Origin: Acidobacteriota bacterium
GTDB taxonomy: Bacteria > Acidobacteriota > Terriglobia > Terriglobales > Acidobacteriaceae
Assembly (NCBI GenBank): GCA_003225655.1
Contig: QIAW01000095.1
Coordinates: 4,779-11,626, forward strand
Reading direction: 5' to 3'
DNA length: 6,848 nucleotides
The translations under genes were made by a program, and so were the position numbers. The notes beneath the pieces are model-generated. The model saw nothing but the letters and a program-made list of their open reading frames with translations, was not told the DNA's origin and did no database searches. Each line of letters starts with the position of its first letter. Position 1 is the first letter of the stretch. Below are positions 1 to 6,187 of the stretch, piece after piece.

Positions 1-327
1 GCCAAGTCCAGCGGACTTGATGCTGCGCGAGCTTCAGGGTTTGATTTCGGGCGGGTCTCGGACCCAACGCGCGCCGAAATCAAAAGTGCAACTCCAGCTT
101 TCACCCGCTCGAACCTGCTTAGTCTGGATCCCAAGCGCGTCCTGGGCCGTGCAACTCCATCGAACCAGGACCTGTGTTACACCTTACACGTCTATAACTT
201 CAAGAGCGAAGGAACAGAAGCTCCAAGGATGACGGGCTCCACGACATGCACGCCCGCTAGTCGGGCAATCCCGAAAAGCGTGGACGGCTCTGAGCCCGCG
301 CCTAAAGTGCGGTACGTTCCACAATAA
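1..327 (+). CDS. C-terminal end of an unrecognised protein, cut by the left window edge
   Basis: Frame 1 is open from the first base to a TAA at 325-327, giving 108 residues with no start visible, so the gene begins outside the window. Codon use looks like that of the other genes here. The product is polar with no membrane segment. Its recognisable part is a stretch near residues 60-90 (DLCYTLHVYNF, then STTCTPASR) with two cysteines about 26 residues apart. I recall similar C-Y-T...C-x-P-A pairings in small acidobacterial hypothetical proteins, but this is memory, not a search. It converges on mqnD, with only 10 bases between the two stop codons and no clear shared terminator. Function is unknown. 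The alternative is a chance open frame: 108 codons without a stop in sequence of this G+C is suggestive, not conclusive. Confidence 0.6.
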   Translation, partial: AKSSGLDAARASGFDFGRVSDPTRAEIKSATPAFTRSNLLSLDPKRVLGRATPSNQDLCYTLHVYNFKSEGTEAPRMTGSTTCTPASRAIPKSVDGSEPAPKVRYVPQ

Positions 328-337
328 ACAATAATCT

Positions 338-1009
338 CTAATCGATGAATTTGACTTTGGGCCGGTGGGAAATGACGCCCGCCTTGTGACCTTCTTCCAA
401 TAGACGAATGATGGCGCGGCGGCCATCTTCACCGTAATCCAGCGTGCGTTCATTCACGTACATGCTCACGAACTTGTCGGCTAGGTCGGGATCCAGGTCG
501 CGGGCGAATTGCATGGCATAGGCCAAAGCCTCAGGGCGATGGTTGAGCGCATACTGGATGCTATCTTTCAAAGCCTTGCTCACGCTGCGCATAAGCTCGA
601 GGCCGAGATCAAGACGAATGGCATTGCCGCCGAGCGGCAGTGGAAGCGTGGTGGTTTCGCGCCACCACTGGCCCAGGTCGAGCAGCTTGTGCAATCCGCT
701 CTTGGCAAAGGTGAGCTGGCCCTCGTGGATGATGAGCCCAGCCTCGTATTTGCCGGCCAGCACCTGGGGAATGATCTGGTCGAAGGGCACAACCTCGGTG
801 CGAACCTGAGGGGCAAATAACTTCAGCGCCAGATAGGCGGTGGTCATGGTGCCGGGAACGGCGATGAGCTTCTGCCGCATGGCGTCGAGAGAAATTGCCC
901 GCGGAGAAACCACCATGGGGCCGTAACCTTCGCCCACGCTGCCTCCGCTGGGCAGCAGAGCATATTTTTCCTGCAAATAAGGATAGGCATGGAACGAAAT
1001 GGCGGTCAC
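338..1009 (-). CDS. mqnD: MqnD (1,4-dihydroxy-6-naphthoate synthase), C-terminal ~80% of a broken gene
   Basis: MqnD converts cyclic de-hypoxanthine futalosine to 1,4-dihydroxy-6-naphthoate in the futalosine route to menaquinone; it is a cytoplasmic enzyme with a periplasmic-binding-protein-like fold. This 223-residue frame carries the family landmarks: SFHAYPYL at residues 5-12, PGTMTTAY at 52-59, GLIIHEG at 91-97 with the histidine (H95) that matches the proposed catalytic base of Thermus MqnD, LPLPLGG at 122-128, and VNERTLDYG near the end. It stops at TAG 338-340. The apparent start is GTG 1009-1007, but there is no Shine-Dalgarno sequence before it, and the family needs about 60 more residues upstream. 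Those are found in another frame (1006-1179), so the GTG is probably an internal valine codon. Family identity is firm; production of a working enzyme from this fragment alone is unlikely. Confidence 0.88.
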   Translation of the reverse strand: MTAISFHAYPYLQEKYALLPSGGSVGEGYGPMVVSPRAISLDAMRQKLIAVPGTMTTAYLALKLFAPQVRTEVVPFDQIIPQVLAGKYEAGLIIHEGQLTFAKSGLHKLLDLGQWWRETTTLPLPLGGNAIRLDLGLELMRSVSKALKDSIQYALNHRPEALAYAMQFARDLDPDLADKFVSMYVNERTLDYGEDGRRAIIRLLEEGHKAGVISHRPKVKFID

Positions 1010-1179
1010 GTCATAAGGGTTTCAATGTCGCACAGCGTGTGCTCGAAGCGCAGGCCGGGCACGCGGACCTTCTCCGTGGCCAGGGCATAGAACATGAACG
1101 CGTCGTCGGAATCAGGACTGTGCGCCACGGTGATGGTGCGCACCTTTTCATTTGCGGGAGATGAGATTGAAGTTGGCAT
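1006..1179 (-). pseudogene. mqnD: N-terminal fragment of the same mqnD gene, frameshifted by a deletion
   Basis: ATG 1179-1177 opens a 57-residue frame ending at TGA 1008-1006. It reads as an MqnD N-terminus: ITVAHSPDSDDAFMFYAL at residues 16-33 corresponds to FSPCPNDTFIFYAL in Thermus MqnD, and CDIETL at 50-55 corresponds to DVETL. In MqnD proteins ETL is followed by about eight residues (such as NRWALEGR) and then the strand that appears here as Y-D-V-T-A-I-S-F. Here ETL runs straight into the Y-D-V-T codons in a shifted frame. The best reading is a loss of 25 bases at about 1015-1016. Repairing it gives about 288 residues, normal for the family with a short N-terminal extension. The two frames overlap in a GTGA, so translational coupling is conceivable, but the missing segment would still be absent. 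A sequence or assembly error is the main alternative to a true pseudogene. Confidence 0.8.
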
Positions 1180-1185
1180 TTTGAA

Positions 1186-1191
1186 ATTGTA
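1186..1191 (-). promoter_or_regulatory. Possible -10 box giving a leaderless mqnD transcript
   Basis: On the minus strand TACAAT lies six bases before the mqnD ATG, and no Shine-Dalgarno sequence is present. A transcript starting the usual distance after this box would begin at or next to the ATG. No convincing -35 hexamer is seen 16-18 bases upstream. This is a motif match only. Confidence 0.25.
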
Positions 1192-1241
1192 AAGATTGAA
1201 CTGAGAATCCTGCTTTGCGGATACGCTAGTGCATTCTCGCG

Positions 1242-1267
1242 TAGAGGCGTAGCATGCTACGTCTCTA
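1242..1267. repeat. 26-bp near-perfect palindrome upstream of mqnD
   Basis: The two 13-base arms around a central GCATGC (1252-1257) are complementary except for one G/T pair (1247 with 1262). As RNA this could form a 12-13 bp stem with one wobble pair. There is no T tract on either side, so it does not look like a typical terminator. It resembles short intergenic palindromes dispersed in acidobacterial genomes, but copy number cannot be judged here. An operator site for the mqnD promoter is the alternative. Confidence 0.55.
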
Positions 1268-1271
1268 AAGA

Positions 1272-1394
1272 TTGTTTCAAAATATCTTTATTGATTCGAA
1301 CGCTTAGAACCTCAGGGACTAAAGCCGCATTTTTTGAGGCCTAAACGGCGCGACTGAAGTCGTGCCCTGATACAAAACCTATTTTTTGAAACAA
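1272..1394. repeat. 11-bp inverted repeat bracketing the REP-like element
   Basis: TTGTTTCAAAA at 1272-1282 recurs as its exact reverse complement at 1384-1394, enclosing 101 bases that contain the REP-like hairpin. A CTCTA pentamer occurs just outside each arm (1263-1267 and 1396-1400). The layout recalls a miniature transposable element, but the arms are A/T-rich and the pentamer is short, so chance is possible. The rest of the non-coding stretch 1180-1411 holds only the palindrome and REP-like element listed separately. Confidence 0.35.
1309..1379. repeat. REP-like intergenic hairpin element
   Basis: The arms TCAGGG (1312-1317) and CCCTGA (1365-1370) are exact inverted repeats. Next to them are the paired motifs ACTAAAG (1318-1324) and ACTGAAGT (1353-1360); CGACTGAAGTCG at 1351-1362 is itself a small hairpin. 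The CTAAAG...CTGAAG layout matches short dispersed intergenic elements that I associate with Acidobacteriota genomes. It lies in the gap between the small membrane-protein gene and mqnD and may act as a transcription barrier between them. The family assignment is from memory. Confidence 0.5.
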
Positions 1395-1411
1395 GCTCTA
1401 CCAATGTTTAT

Positions 1412-1654
1412 CTACTGCGCGACCTCTGTTTCCGCCGCTGTCTGGCCGGGTGCGGGCTGCTCGATCGCCGGGAATTCCGCAACATCTTGCACCGCGCGGC
1501 AGAATTGCGTATCAGAAGCCCGGGCCAGCCGGCGTACGCGCAGATACATGGCAATTCCCACACATAGCAGCGCGCACGTGGAAATCACCAAAATCACGTA
1601 CAGGATAATGATGGTCACGGCTTTATAGGATAGCAGACAAAAGCAGGAAACCAA
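1412..1654 (-). CDS. Small single-pass membrane protein of unknown function
   Basis: From TTG 1654-1652 to TAG 1412-1414 this frame gives 80 residues. A long hydrophobic segment (about residues 13-37, beginning VTIIILYVILV) is followed by a basic RVRRLARAS stretch and a polar, Pro/Glu/Ala-rich tail. The positive-inside rule puts the tail in the cytoplasm. A GTG at 1618-1616, just before the hydrophobic segment (68 residues), is an equally good or better start; neither has a clear Shine-Dalgarno sequence. The longer start lies 13 bases after the stop of the thioredoxin-like gene on the same strand, so the two may be co-transcribed. No family is recognised. Codon use and the clean membrane-protein layout support it being real. 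Confidence 0.55.
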   Translation of the reverse strand: MVSCFCLLSYKAVTIIILYVILVISTCALLCVGIAMYLRVRRLARASDTQFCRAVQDVAEFPAIEQPAPGQTAAETEVAQ

Positions 1655-1667
1655 TGCGGGAATTGGT

Positions 1668-2135
1668 TCACCGCTCGGACTCGGGTTTAACCGAAGCCCC
1701 GCGCAGGGCCTGGTCTAATATGCCGCTGACCCGGCCTTCCTCGACTTCACCGGGTTCGTTGTACAGCGCTTTTCCCGAAGGGTCCAGAATTACCACGTGG
1801 GGAACCAGGTTGCGGAAATACTTGTCCAGCAGCAACTGCTGGCCGGCAGCCAGCTTGTGGTCAATGTCAATCAAGACGAAGTTGACCCGGTCTTTGTACT
1901 TGTTATAGAGAGTCACGGAGCGGCGAGCCTGCCGCTTGGAGTTGAATCAACCCTCTTCAAAAATGAAGATGTAATTCACCTTGCCCTTCGCCAACCCGGC
2001 AGCAGCAGCTTCTTTGCCCGTGATGAGGGGGCCGTCCTGACTGTCACTGTTGTAGTCGAGGTGCGGATTAAGCTTTAGCTCTTGGGCTATCGAACTGGTT
2101 GCCAGCACAAGGACAAAGGTGAGAAGGCTTTTCAT
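1668..2135 (-). CDS. Exported thioredoxin-fold protein with in-frame TGA at the active site (candidate selenoprotein, else nonsense mutant)
   Basis: ATG 2135-2133 starts the frame; an in-frame TGA 18 bases upstream rules out a longer start. Residues 1-18 are a signal peptide (MKSLLTFVLVLATSSIA, likely cleavage before QE), so the product acts outside the cytoplasm. The frame reaches TGA 1949-1947 at codon 63 and stays open in the same frame to a second TGA at 1670-1668, for 155 residues. Around the TGA the protein reads NYIFIFEEG-U-FNSKRQ: strand, then U-x-x-S-K, which superimposes on the Trx C-x-x-C-K motif. Helix, strand (VNFVLIDID) and a VPHVVILDPSG segment follow, with the Trx cis-proline at residue 112, 49 residues after U63 (44 in E. 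coli Trx). A hairpin with SECIS-like geometry follows the TGA. Selenocysteine and a Cys-to-stop mutation both explain what is seen. The fold is fairly sure; the decoding is open. Confidence 0.65.
1919..1936 (-). promoter_or_regulatory. SECIS-like hairpin downstream of the in-frame TGA
   Basis: Minus-strand AGCGGC and GCCGCT form a perfect 6-bp stem closing the hexaloop AGGCTC. The stem begins 10 bases, and the loop 16 bases, after the TGA. The E. coli fdhF SECIS places its AGGUCU loop 17 bases after UGA, and the general bacterial rule asks for a loop about 16-37 bases downstream with a G in its first two positions; the second base here is G. A possible lower stem (TCA with TGA) lies across an internal loop. 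Arginine-rich coding sequence of high G+C can form such hairpins by chance. Confidence 0.4.
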
Positions 2136-2148
2136 CCTAGATAGGATG
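2133..2148. promoter_or_regulatory. Palindrome covering the start codon of the thioredoxin-like gene
   Basis: CATCCTA and TAGGATG are exact 7-base inverted arms separated by two bases, and the gene's ATG is the last three bases of the minus-strand reading. It could be a repressor site or an mRNA hairpin that hides the start. The only purine-rich candidate for ribosome binding (AGG) abuts the ATG and is inside this palindrome. Confidence 0.35.
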
Positions 2149-2220
2149 TCTCAATAGCACGGAAGATACAAGTCTTTGTTATGAGGGCTCGGCGGTAGAC
2201 CAGGTTTCCCGCAACCACCA

Positions 2221-2249
2221 ATAAAAAAGCGCCGGGCTGGCCCCGGCGC
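2221..2249 (-). terminator. Rho-independent terminator of the Ig-repeat gene
   Basis: On the minus strand GCGCCGGG and CCCGGCGC form a perfect 8-bp, all-G/C stem with the 5-base loop GCCAG, followed directly by six T residues (complement of 2223-2228). It begins 54 bases after the TAA of the Ig-repeat gene and ends about 85 bases before the thioredoxin-like ATG. It therefore ends the upstream transcript, and the thioredoxin-like gene needs its own promoter in the remainder of 2136-2220, where I see no convincing one. Confidence 0.92.
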
Positions 2250-2302
2250 CCCCTACCAGCATCAGCGTGGTGCATCGCCGATGCAGAGTAAATCGGACTA
2301 GC

Positions 2303-5300
2303 TTAAAAGACCTGCGTTGATCCTGTGATCGCTCCTTTGGTTGCGGTAATGTTGGCGGTGCCTTGATGGAGGCGGGTGGCCAAACCGCCGGAGGTCATGC
2401 TTATCTTCCTCGCATTGTTGGATGACCAGGTGACCAAGGACGTGATATTGAACGACGTCCCATTCGAATACGTGCCCGTGGCCGTATATTGCTGAGACGA
2501 GCCCACCGGCACCGTAGCGCCTGTTGGTGTGACCGCAATGGAACTCAGGGTCGCGGTGTTCACCGTCAGCGTGGTGGTGTTGGTGATCGCGCCTACCGTC
2601 GCCCGGATCGTGCTCGTGCCCACGGCAAGACTGGAAGCCAGACCGCTGGCAGAAATCGTCGCCGCGGCTGTATTGCTCGAGGTCCAGGAGGCGGAGGCCG
2701 TCAGATTCAGCGTGCTGCTGTCGGAGAAGGTTCCCATTGCCGTGAGTTGCTGCGTAACCCCGACCGGCAGGGAGGGATTGGCCGGGGTGATGGCGATGGA
2801 TACCAGCGTGGCCGCGGTCACGGTCATGGTGGTGTTGCTGCTCTTGCCTCCGAAGCTGGCCGTAATGGTGGAAGAGCCTACGTTGGCAGCCGTAGCCAGC
2901 CCCGTGCTGTTGATGGTGACCGCGCTGGTGCTCGAGGTCCAGGTCGTGGTCGCGTAGCTGGAGACGTTGTACGAAGTGCTATCGGTGTACAAGGCAGTTG
3001 CCGTGAACTGTAGCGTGTAGCCTTTGGCAACGACCGGGACCGTCGGGGTCAGGGTCACAGAAACCAGAGCTGCGGGGTTTACTGTGAACGACGCGCAGGT
3101 AGAGGTGCTGGCGCAACTGACGCCGGTGTAGGTGGCCGTGATGGTCACCGTCCCCAGTGCGTGTGTGCTTGCCAAACCGGTGCTGCTGATGGTGGCGAAG
3201 GACGTATTCGAAGAGCTCCAGGTGACGAGACTGGTGAGATCGGCCGTGCTGCCGTCGGAGTAGGCGCCAGTCGCCGTGAATTGCTGCTGGATGCCATTGG
3301 GTACGGCGGCGGTGAAAGGCGTCACATCAATCTCCTGCAGCACCGCGCTGGTCACGGTCAAGCTCGTGTTGCCGCTGACCCCGCCCAATGTCGCCGTGAT
3401 GGTGCTGGTTCCCATCGCGGAAGTGGTAATCACCTGGGTGCTGCCGTCAGAATATGTGCCCGTTGCCGTGAACTGCTGGGTGAGTCCTACCGGCAGGGTC
3501 GGCGTCGGTGTAACTGCAATCGAGACCAGAGTGGCGGGATTCACCGTGAGCACCGCCGTGTTACTGGTGATGCCTCCTGAGACGGCGGTGATATTGGAGT
3601 TGCCCACGCTCAGGCTGGTGGCGAGTCCAGTGGCGCTGATGGAGGCCACCACGCCGTTGCTGGAATTCCAGGTGGCGGAACTGGTGAGGTCCGCCGTGCT
3701 GCCGTCGGTATAGTGGCCGGTAGCAGTGAATTGCTGCGTCGCGCCCTTGGTGATGGTCGCGCTGCTGGGGGTGACCGTAATCGAAGTCAGGGCCGCCGCC
3801 GTTACTGTGAGTACCGCAGTGTTGCTGGTGATGCCGCCCGAGGTCGCCGTGATATTGGAACTGCCGACGCTCAGGCCGGTGGCCACGCCGCTGGCGTTGA
3901 TCGAAGCTACCGAGGTATTGCTGGAGGTCCAGGCGGCGGAGCTGGTCAGATTCTGCGTGCTGCCGTCGGTGTAGGTTCCCGTGGCCGTGAACGACTGTGT
4001 GAGGCCCTTGGCAATCGAGGGGCTTGTAGGCGCAACCGCGATGGAAACCAGGGCCGCGGGATTGACCGTGAGCACCGCGGTGTTGCTGGTGATGGCACCA
4101 GAAGTCGCCGTGATGTTAGAGGTGCCAACGCTTAGGCCAGTGGCCACTCCGCTGGCATTGATCGAAGCTACGCCGCCATTCGTGGAGTTCCAGGTGGCGG
4201 AGCTGGTCAGGTTCTGTGTGCTGCTATCGGTATAGGTTCCCGTGGCCGTGAACGACTGGGTCAGGCCTTTGGCGATTGAGGGGCTTGTAGGCGCGACCGC
4301 GATGGAAACCAGGGCGGCAGGATTGACCGTGAGTACCGCCGTATTGCTGGTGATGCCACCTGAGGTTGCGGTGATATTGGAGGTGCCAACGCTCAGGCCG
4401 GTAGCAACACCGCTGGCGTTGATCGAGGCCACAGAGGTGTTGCTGGAATTCCAGGTGACAGAGCTGGTGATATCGGCCGTGCTGCTGTCCGTATAAGTTC
4501 CGGTCGCCGTGAACGACTGGGTCAAGCCCTTGGCGATCGAGGCGCTCGTGGGCGCAACCGCGATGGAAACCAGGGCCGCAGGATTAACCGTGAACACCAC
4601 CGTGTTGCTGGTGATGCCGGCTGAAGTTGCCGTGATATTGGAACTGCCCACGCTGAGGCCGGTGGCCACCCCGCTGGCGCTGATAGAGGCGACGGCGCCA
4701 TTCGTGGAGTTCCAGGTGGCGGAATTGGTGAGATCAACCGTCGTGCTATCCGTGTAAGTTCCCGTGGCTGTGAACGACTGCGTCTGGCCCTTAGCGATCG
4801 CCGCGCTCCCGGGCGCAACCGTGATGGACTGCAAGGTCGCTGCCGTTACCGTGAGCACCGCCGTATTGCTGGTGATGGCTCCGGATGTAGCCGTGATGTT
4901 GGAGGTACCGATGCCCAGGCCGGTGGCGACTCCGCCGGCGTTGATCGAGGCAACGGAGCCATTACTCGTGTGCCAAGTAACGGAGCCGGTAACGTCAGCC
5001 GTGCTGCTGTCGGTGAAAGTTCCTATCGCGGTGAATGGCTGCGTCAGACCCTTGGCGATCGAGGCGCTCGCGGGCGAGATGACGATGGATTGCAGAGTCG
5101 CTCCCGTTACCGTGAGCACCGCCGTGTTGCTGGTGATGGCACCTGAAGTCGCGGTGATATTCGAGCTGCCCACGCTCAAGCCAGTAGCAACGCCGCCGGC
5201 GTTGATCGAAGCTACGGCGCCGTTGCTGGAGTGCCAGCTAACGGTGCTGGTCAGATCTTGCGTACTGCTATCCGTATAGGTGCCGGTGGCAGTGAATTGC

Positions 5301-6187
5301 GCCGTTGTGCCATTCGAGATGGTCGTGCTCGCCGGCGACACCGCAATAGAAACCAACGTCGGCGCGGTTACCGTGAGGACCGCCGTGTTGCTGGTAATGC
5401 CGCCTGAAGTTGCTGTGATATTCGAGCTGCCAACAGTCAGGCCGGTGGCGACGCCGCTGGCGTTGATGGAAGCCACGGCGCCATTGCTGGAGTGCCAAGT
5501 GACTGAACTGGTGATGTCCAGCGTGCTGCTATCGGTATAAGTTCCGGTTGCGAGGAAAGCCTGCGTCAGGCCCTTGGCAATGGAAGGGCTGTTGGGTGTG
5601 ACCGCGATGGAAACCAGGGTCGGCGCTGTCACTGTGAGCACCGCCGTGTTGCTGGTGATGCCGCCTGAAGTTGCCGTGATATTCGAGCTGCCAACAGTCA
5701 GGCCGGTGGAGACGCCGCTAGCGTTGATGGAGGCCACGGCGCCATTGCTGGAGTGCCAGGTGACTGAACTGGTGAGGTCCTGCGTGCTGTTGTCGGTATA
5801 CGTTCCGGTTGCGGTGAACGACTGCGTCAGGCCTTTGGCGATCGAAGCGCTGGTGGGCGCCACTGCAATGGAAACCAGGGTTGGCGCGGTCACCGTGAGC
5901 ACCGCCGTGTTGCTGGTGATGCTGCCTGAGATTGCAGTGATGTTTGAGGTACCCACGCCCAGGCCCGTGGTAACACCGCTGCCGTTGATGGAGGCCACCG
6001 CGCTATTGCTTGAGTTCCAGGTAGCGGAGTTGGTCAGATCCTGCGTGCTGCTGTCGGTGAAAGTTCCTATCGCGGTGAACGGCTGCGTCAGGCCCTTGGC
6101 GATCGAAGGGGTGTTGGGTGTTACAGCGATGGAAACCAGGGTTGGCGCTGTCACCGTGAGCACTGCCGTATTGCTGGTGATGCCGCC
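2303..6187 (-). CDS. C-terminal part of a giant bacterial Ig-like (BIG2) repeat protein
   Basis: This frame encodes about 1294 residues of tandem Ig-like domains and ends at TAA 2305-2303. Each unit follows the BIG2 pattern: L-V-S-I-A-V-x-P, then S-I-A-K-G-x-T-Q-x-F-T-A-T-G-T-Y-T-D, a conserved T-W-x-S-S-N, then S-I-N-A-S-G-V-A-T-G, V-G-S-S-N-I-T-A-T and T-A-V-L-T-V. BIG2 domains occur in surface adhesins and secreted proteins. The last unit stops in G-S-T-Q-V-F, with no LPXTG, autotransporter barrel or PEP-CTERM tail, so any export signal is upstream of the window. The frame formally extends to an ATG at 6238, but its first ~17 residues are out-of-frame translation of a broken unit; the genuine sequence begins at G-G-I-T-S-N (about 6187). 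It is rich in Ser, Thr and Ala and almost free of charge and cysteine. Confidence 0.9.
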   Translation of the reverse strand, partial: GGITSNTAVLTVTAPTLVSIAVTPNTPSIAKGLTQPFTAIGTFTDSSTQDLTNSATWNSSNSAVASINGSGVTTGLGVGTSNITAISGSITSNTAVLTVTAPTLVSIAVAPTSASIAKGLTQSFTATGTYTDNSTQDLTSSVTWHSSNGAVASINASGVSTGLTVGSSNITATSGGITSNTAVLTVTAPTLVSIAVTPNSPSIAKGLTQAFLATGTYTDSSTLDITSSVTWHSSNGAVASINASGVATGLTVGSSNITATSGGITSNTAVLTVTAPTLVSIAVSPASTTISNGTTAQFTATGTYTDSSTQDLTSTVSWHSSNGAVASINAGGVATGLSVGSSNITATSGAITSNTAVLTVTGATLQSIVISPASASIAKGLTQPFTAIGTFTDSSTADVTGSVTWHTSNGSVASINAGGVATGLGIGTSNITATSGAITSNTAVLTVTAATLQSITVAPGSAAIAKGQTQSFTATGTYTDSTTVDLTNSATWNSTNGAVASISASGVATGLSVGSSNITATSAGITSNTVVFTVNPAALVSIAVAPTSASIAKGLTQSFTATGTYTDSSTADITSSVTWNSSNTSVASINASGVATGLSVGTSNITATSGGITSNTAVLTVNPAALVSIAVAPTSPSIAKGLTQSFTATGTYTDSSTQNLTSSATWNSTNGGVASINASGVATGLSVGTSNITATSGAITSNTAVLTVNPAALVSIAVAPTSPSIAKGLTQSFTATGTYTDGSTQNLTSSAAWTSSNTSVASINASGVATGLSVGSSNITATSGGITSNTAVLTVTAAALTSITVTPSSATITKGATQQFTATGHYTDGSTADLTSSATWNSSNGVVASISATGLATSLSVGNSNITAVSGGITSNTAVLTVNPATLVSIAVTPTPTLPVGLTQQFTATGTYSDGSTQVITTSAMGTSTITATLGGVSGNTSLTVTSAVLQEIDVTPFTAAVPNGIQQQFTATGAYSDGSTADLTSLVTWSSSNTSFATISSTGLASTHALGTVTITATYTGVSCASTSTCASFTVNPAALVSVTLTPTVPVVAKGYTLQFTATALYTDSTSYNVSSYATTTWTSSTSAVTINSTGLATAANVGSSTITASFGGKSSNTTMTVTAATLVSIAITPANPSLPVGVTQQLTAMGTFSDSSTLNLTASASWTSSNTAAATISASGLASSLAVGTSTIRATVGAITNTTTLTVNTATLSSIAVTPTGATVPVGSSQQYTATGTYSNGTSFNITSLVTWSSNNARKISMTSGGLATRLHQGTANITATKGAITGSTQVF

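Noticed and set aside
17..232. Plus-strand frame of 71 codons starting at 17
   Set aside because: It is out of frame with the longer open frame 1-327, which has better codon use and reaches the edge.
184..453. Minus-strand frame of 89 codons overlapping the mqnD stop
   Set aside because: It overlaps both the mqnD 3' end and the left-edge gene in unlike frames, has poor codon use and no family features.
509..1164. Plus-strand frames of 88-103 codons over mqnD
   Set aside because: They lie opposite a clearly recognisable mqnD sequence and have no features of their own.
1309..1379. Rho-independent terminator for the 1412-2135 genes
   Set aside because: The hairpin is imperfect with a long loop and no T tract directly after the stem on the minus strand; a repeat element is the better reading.
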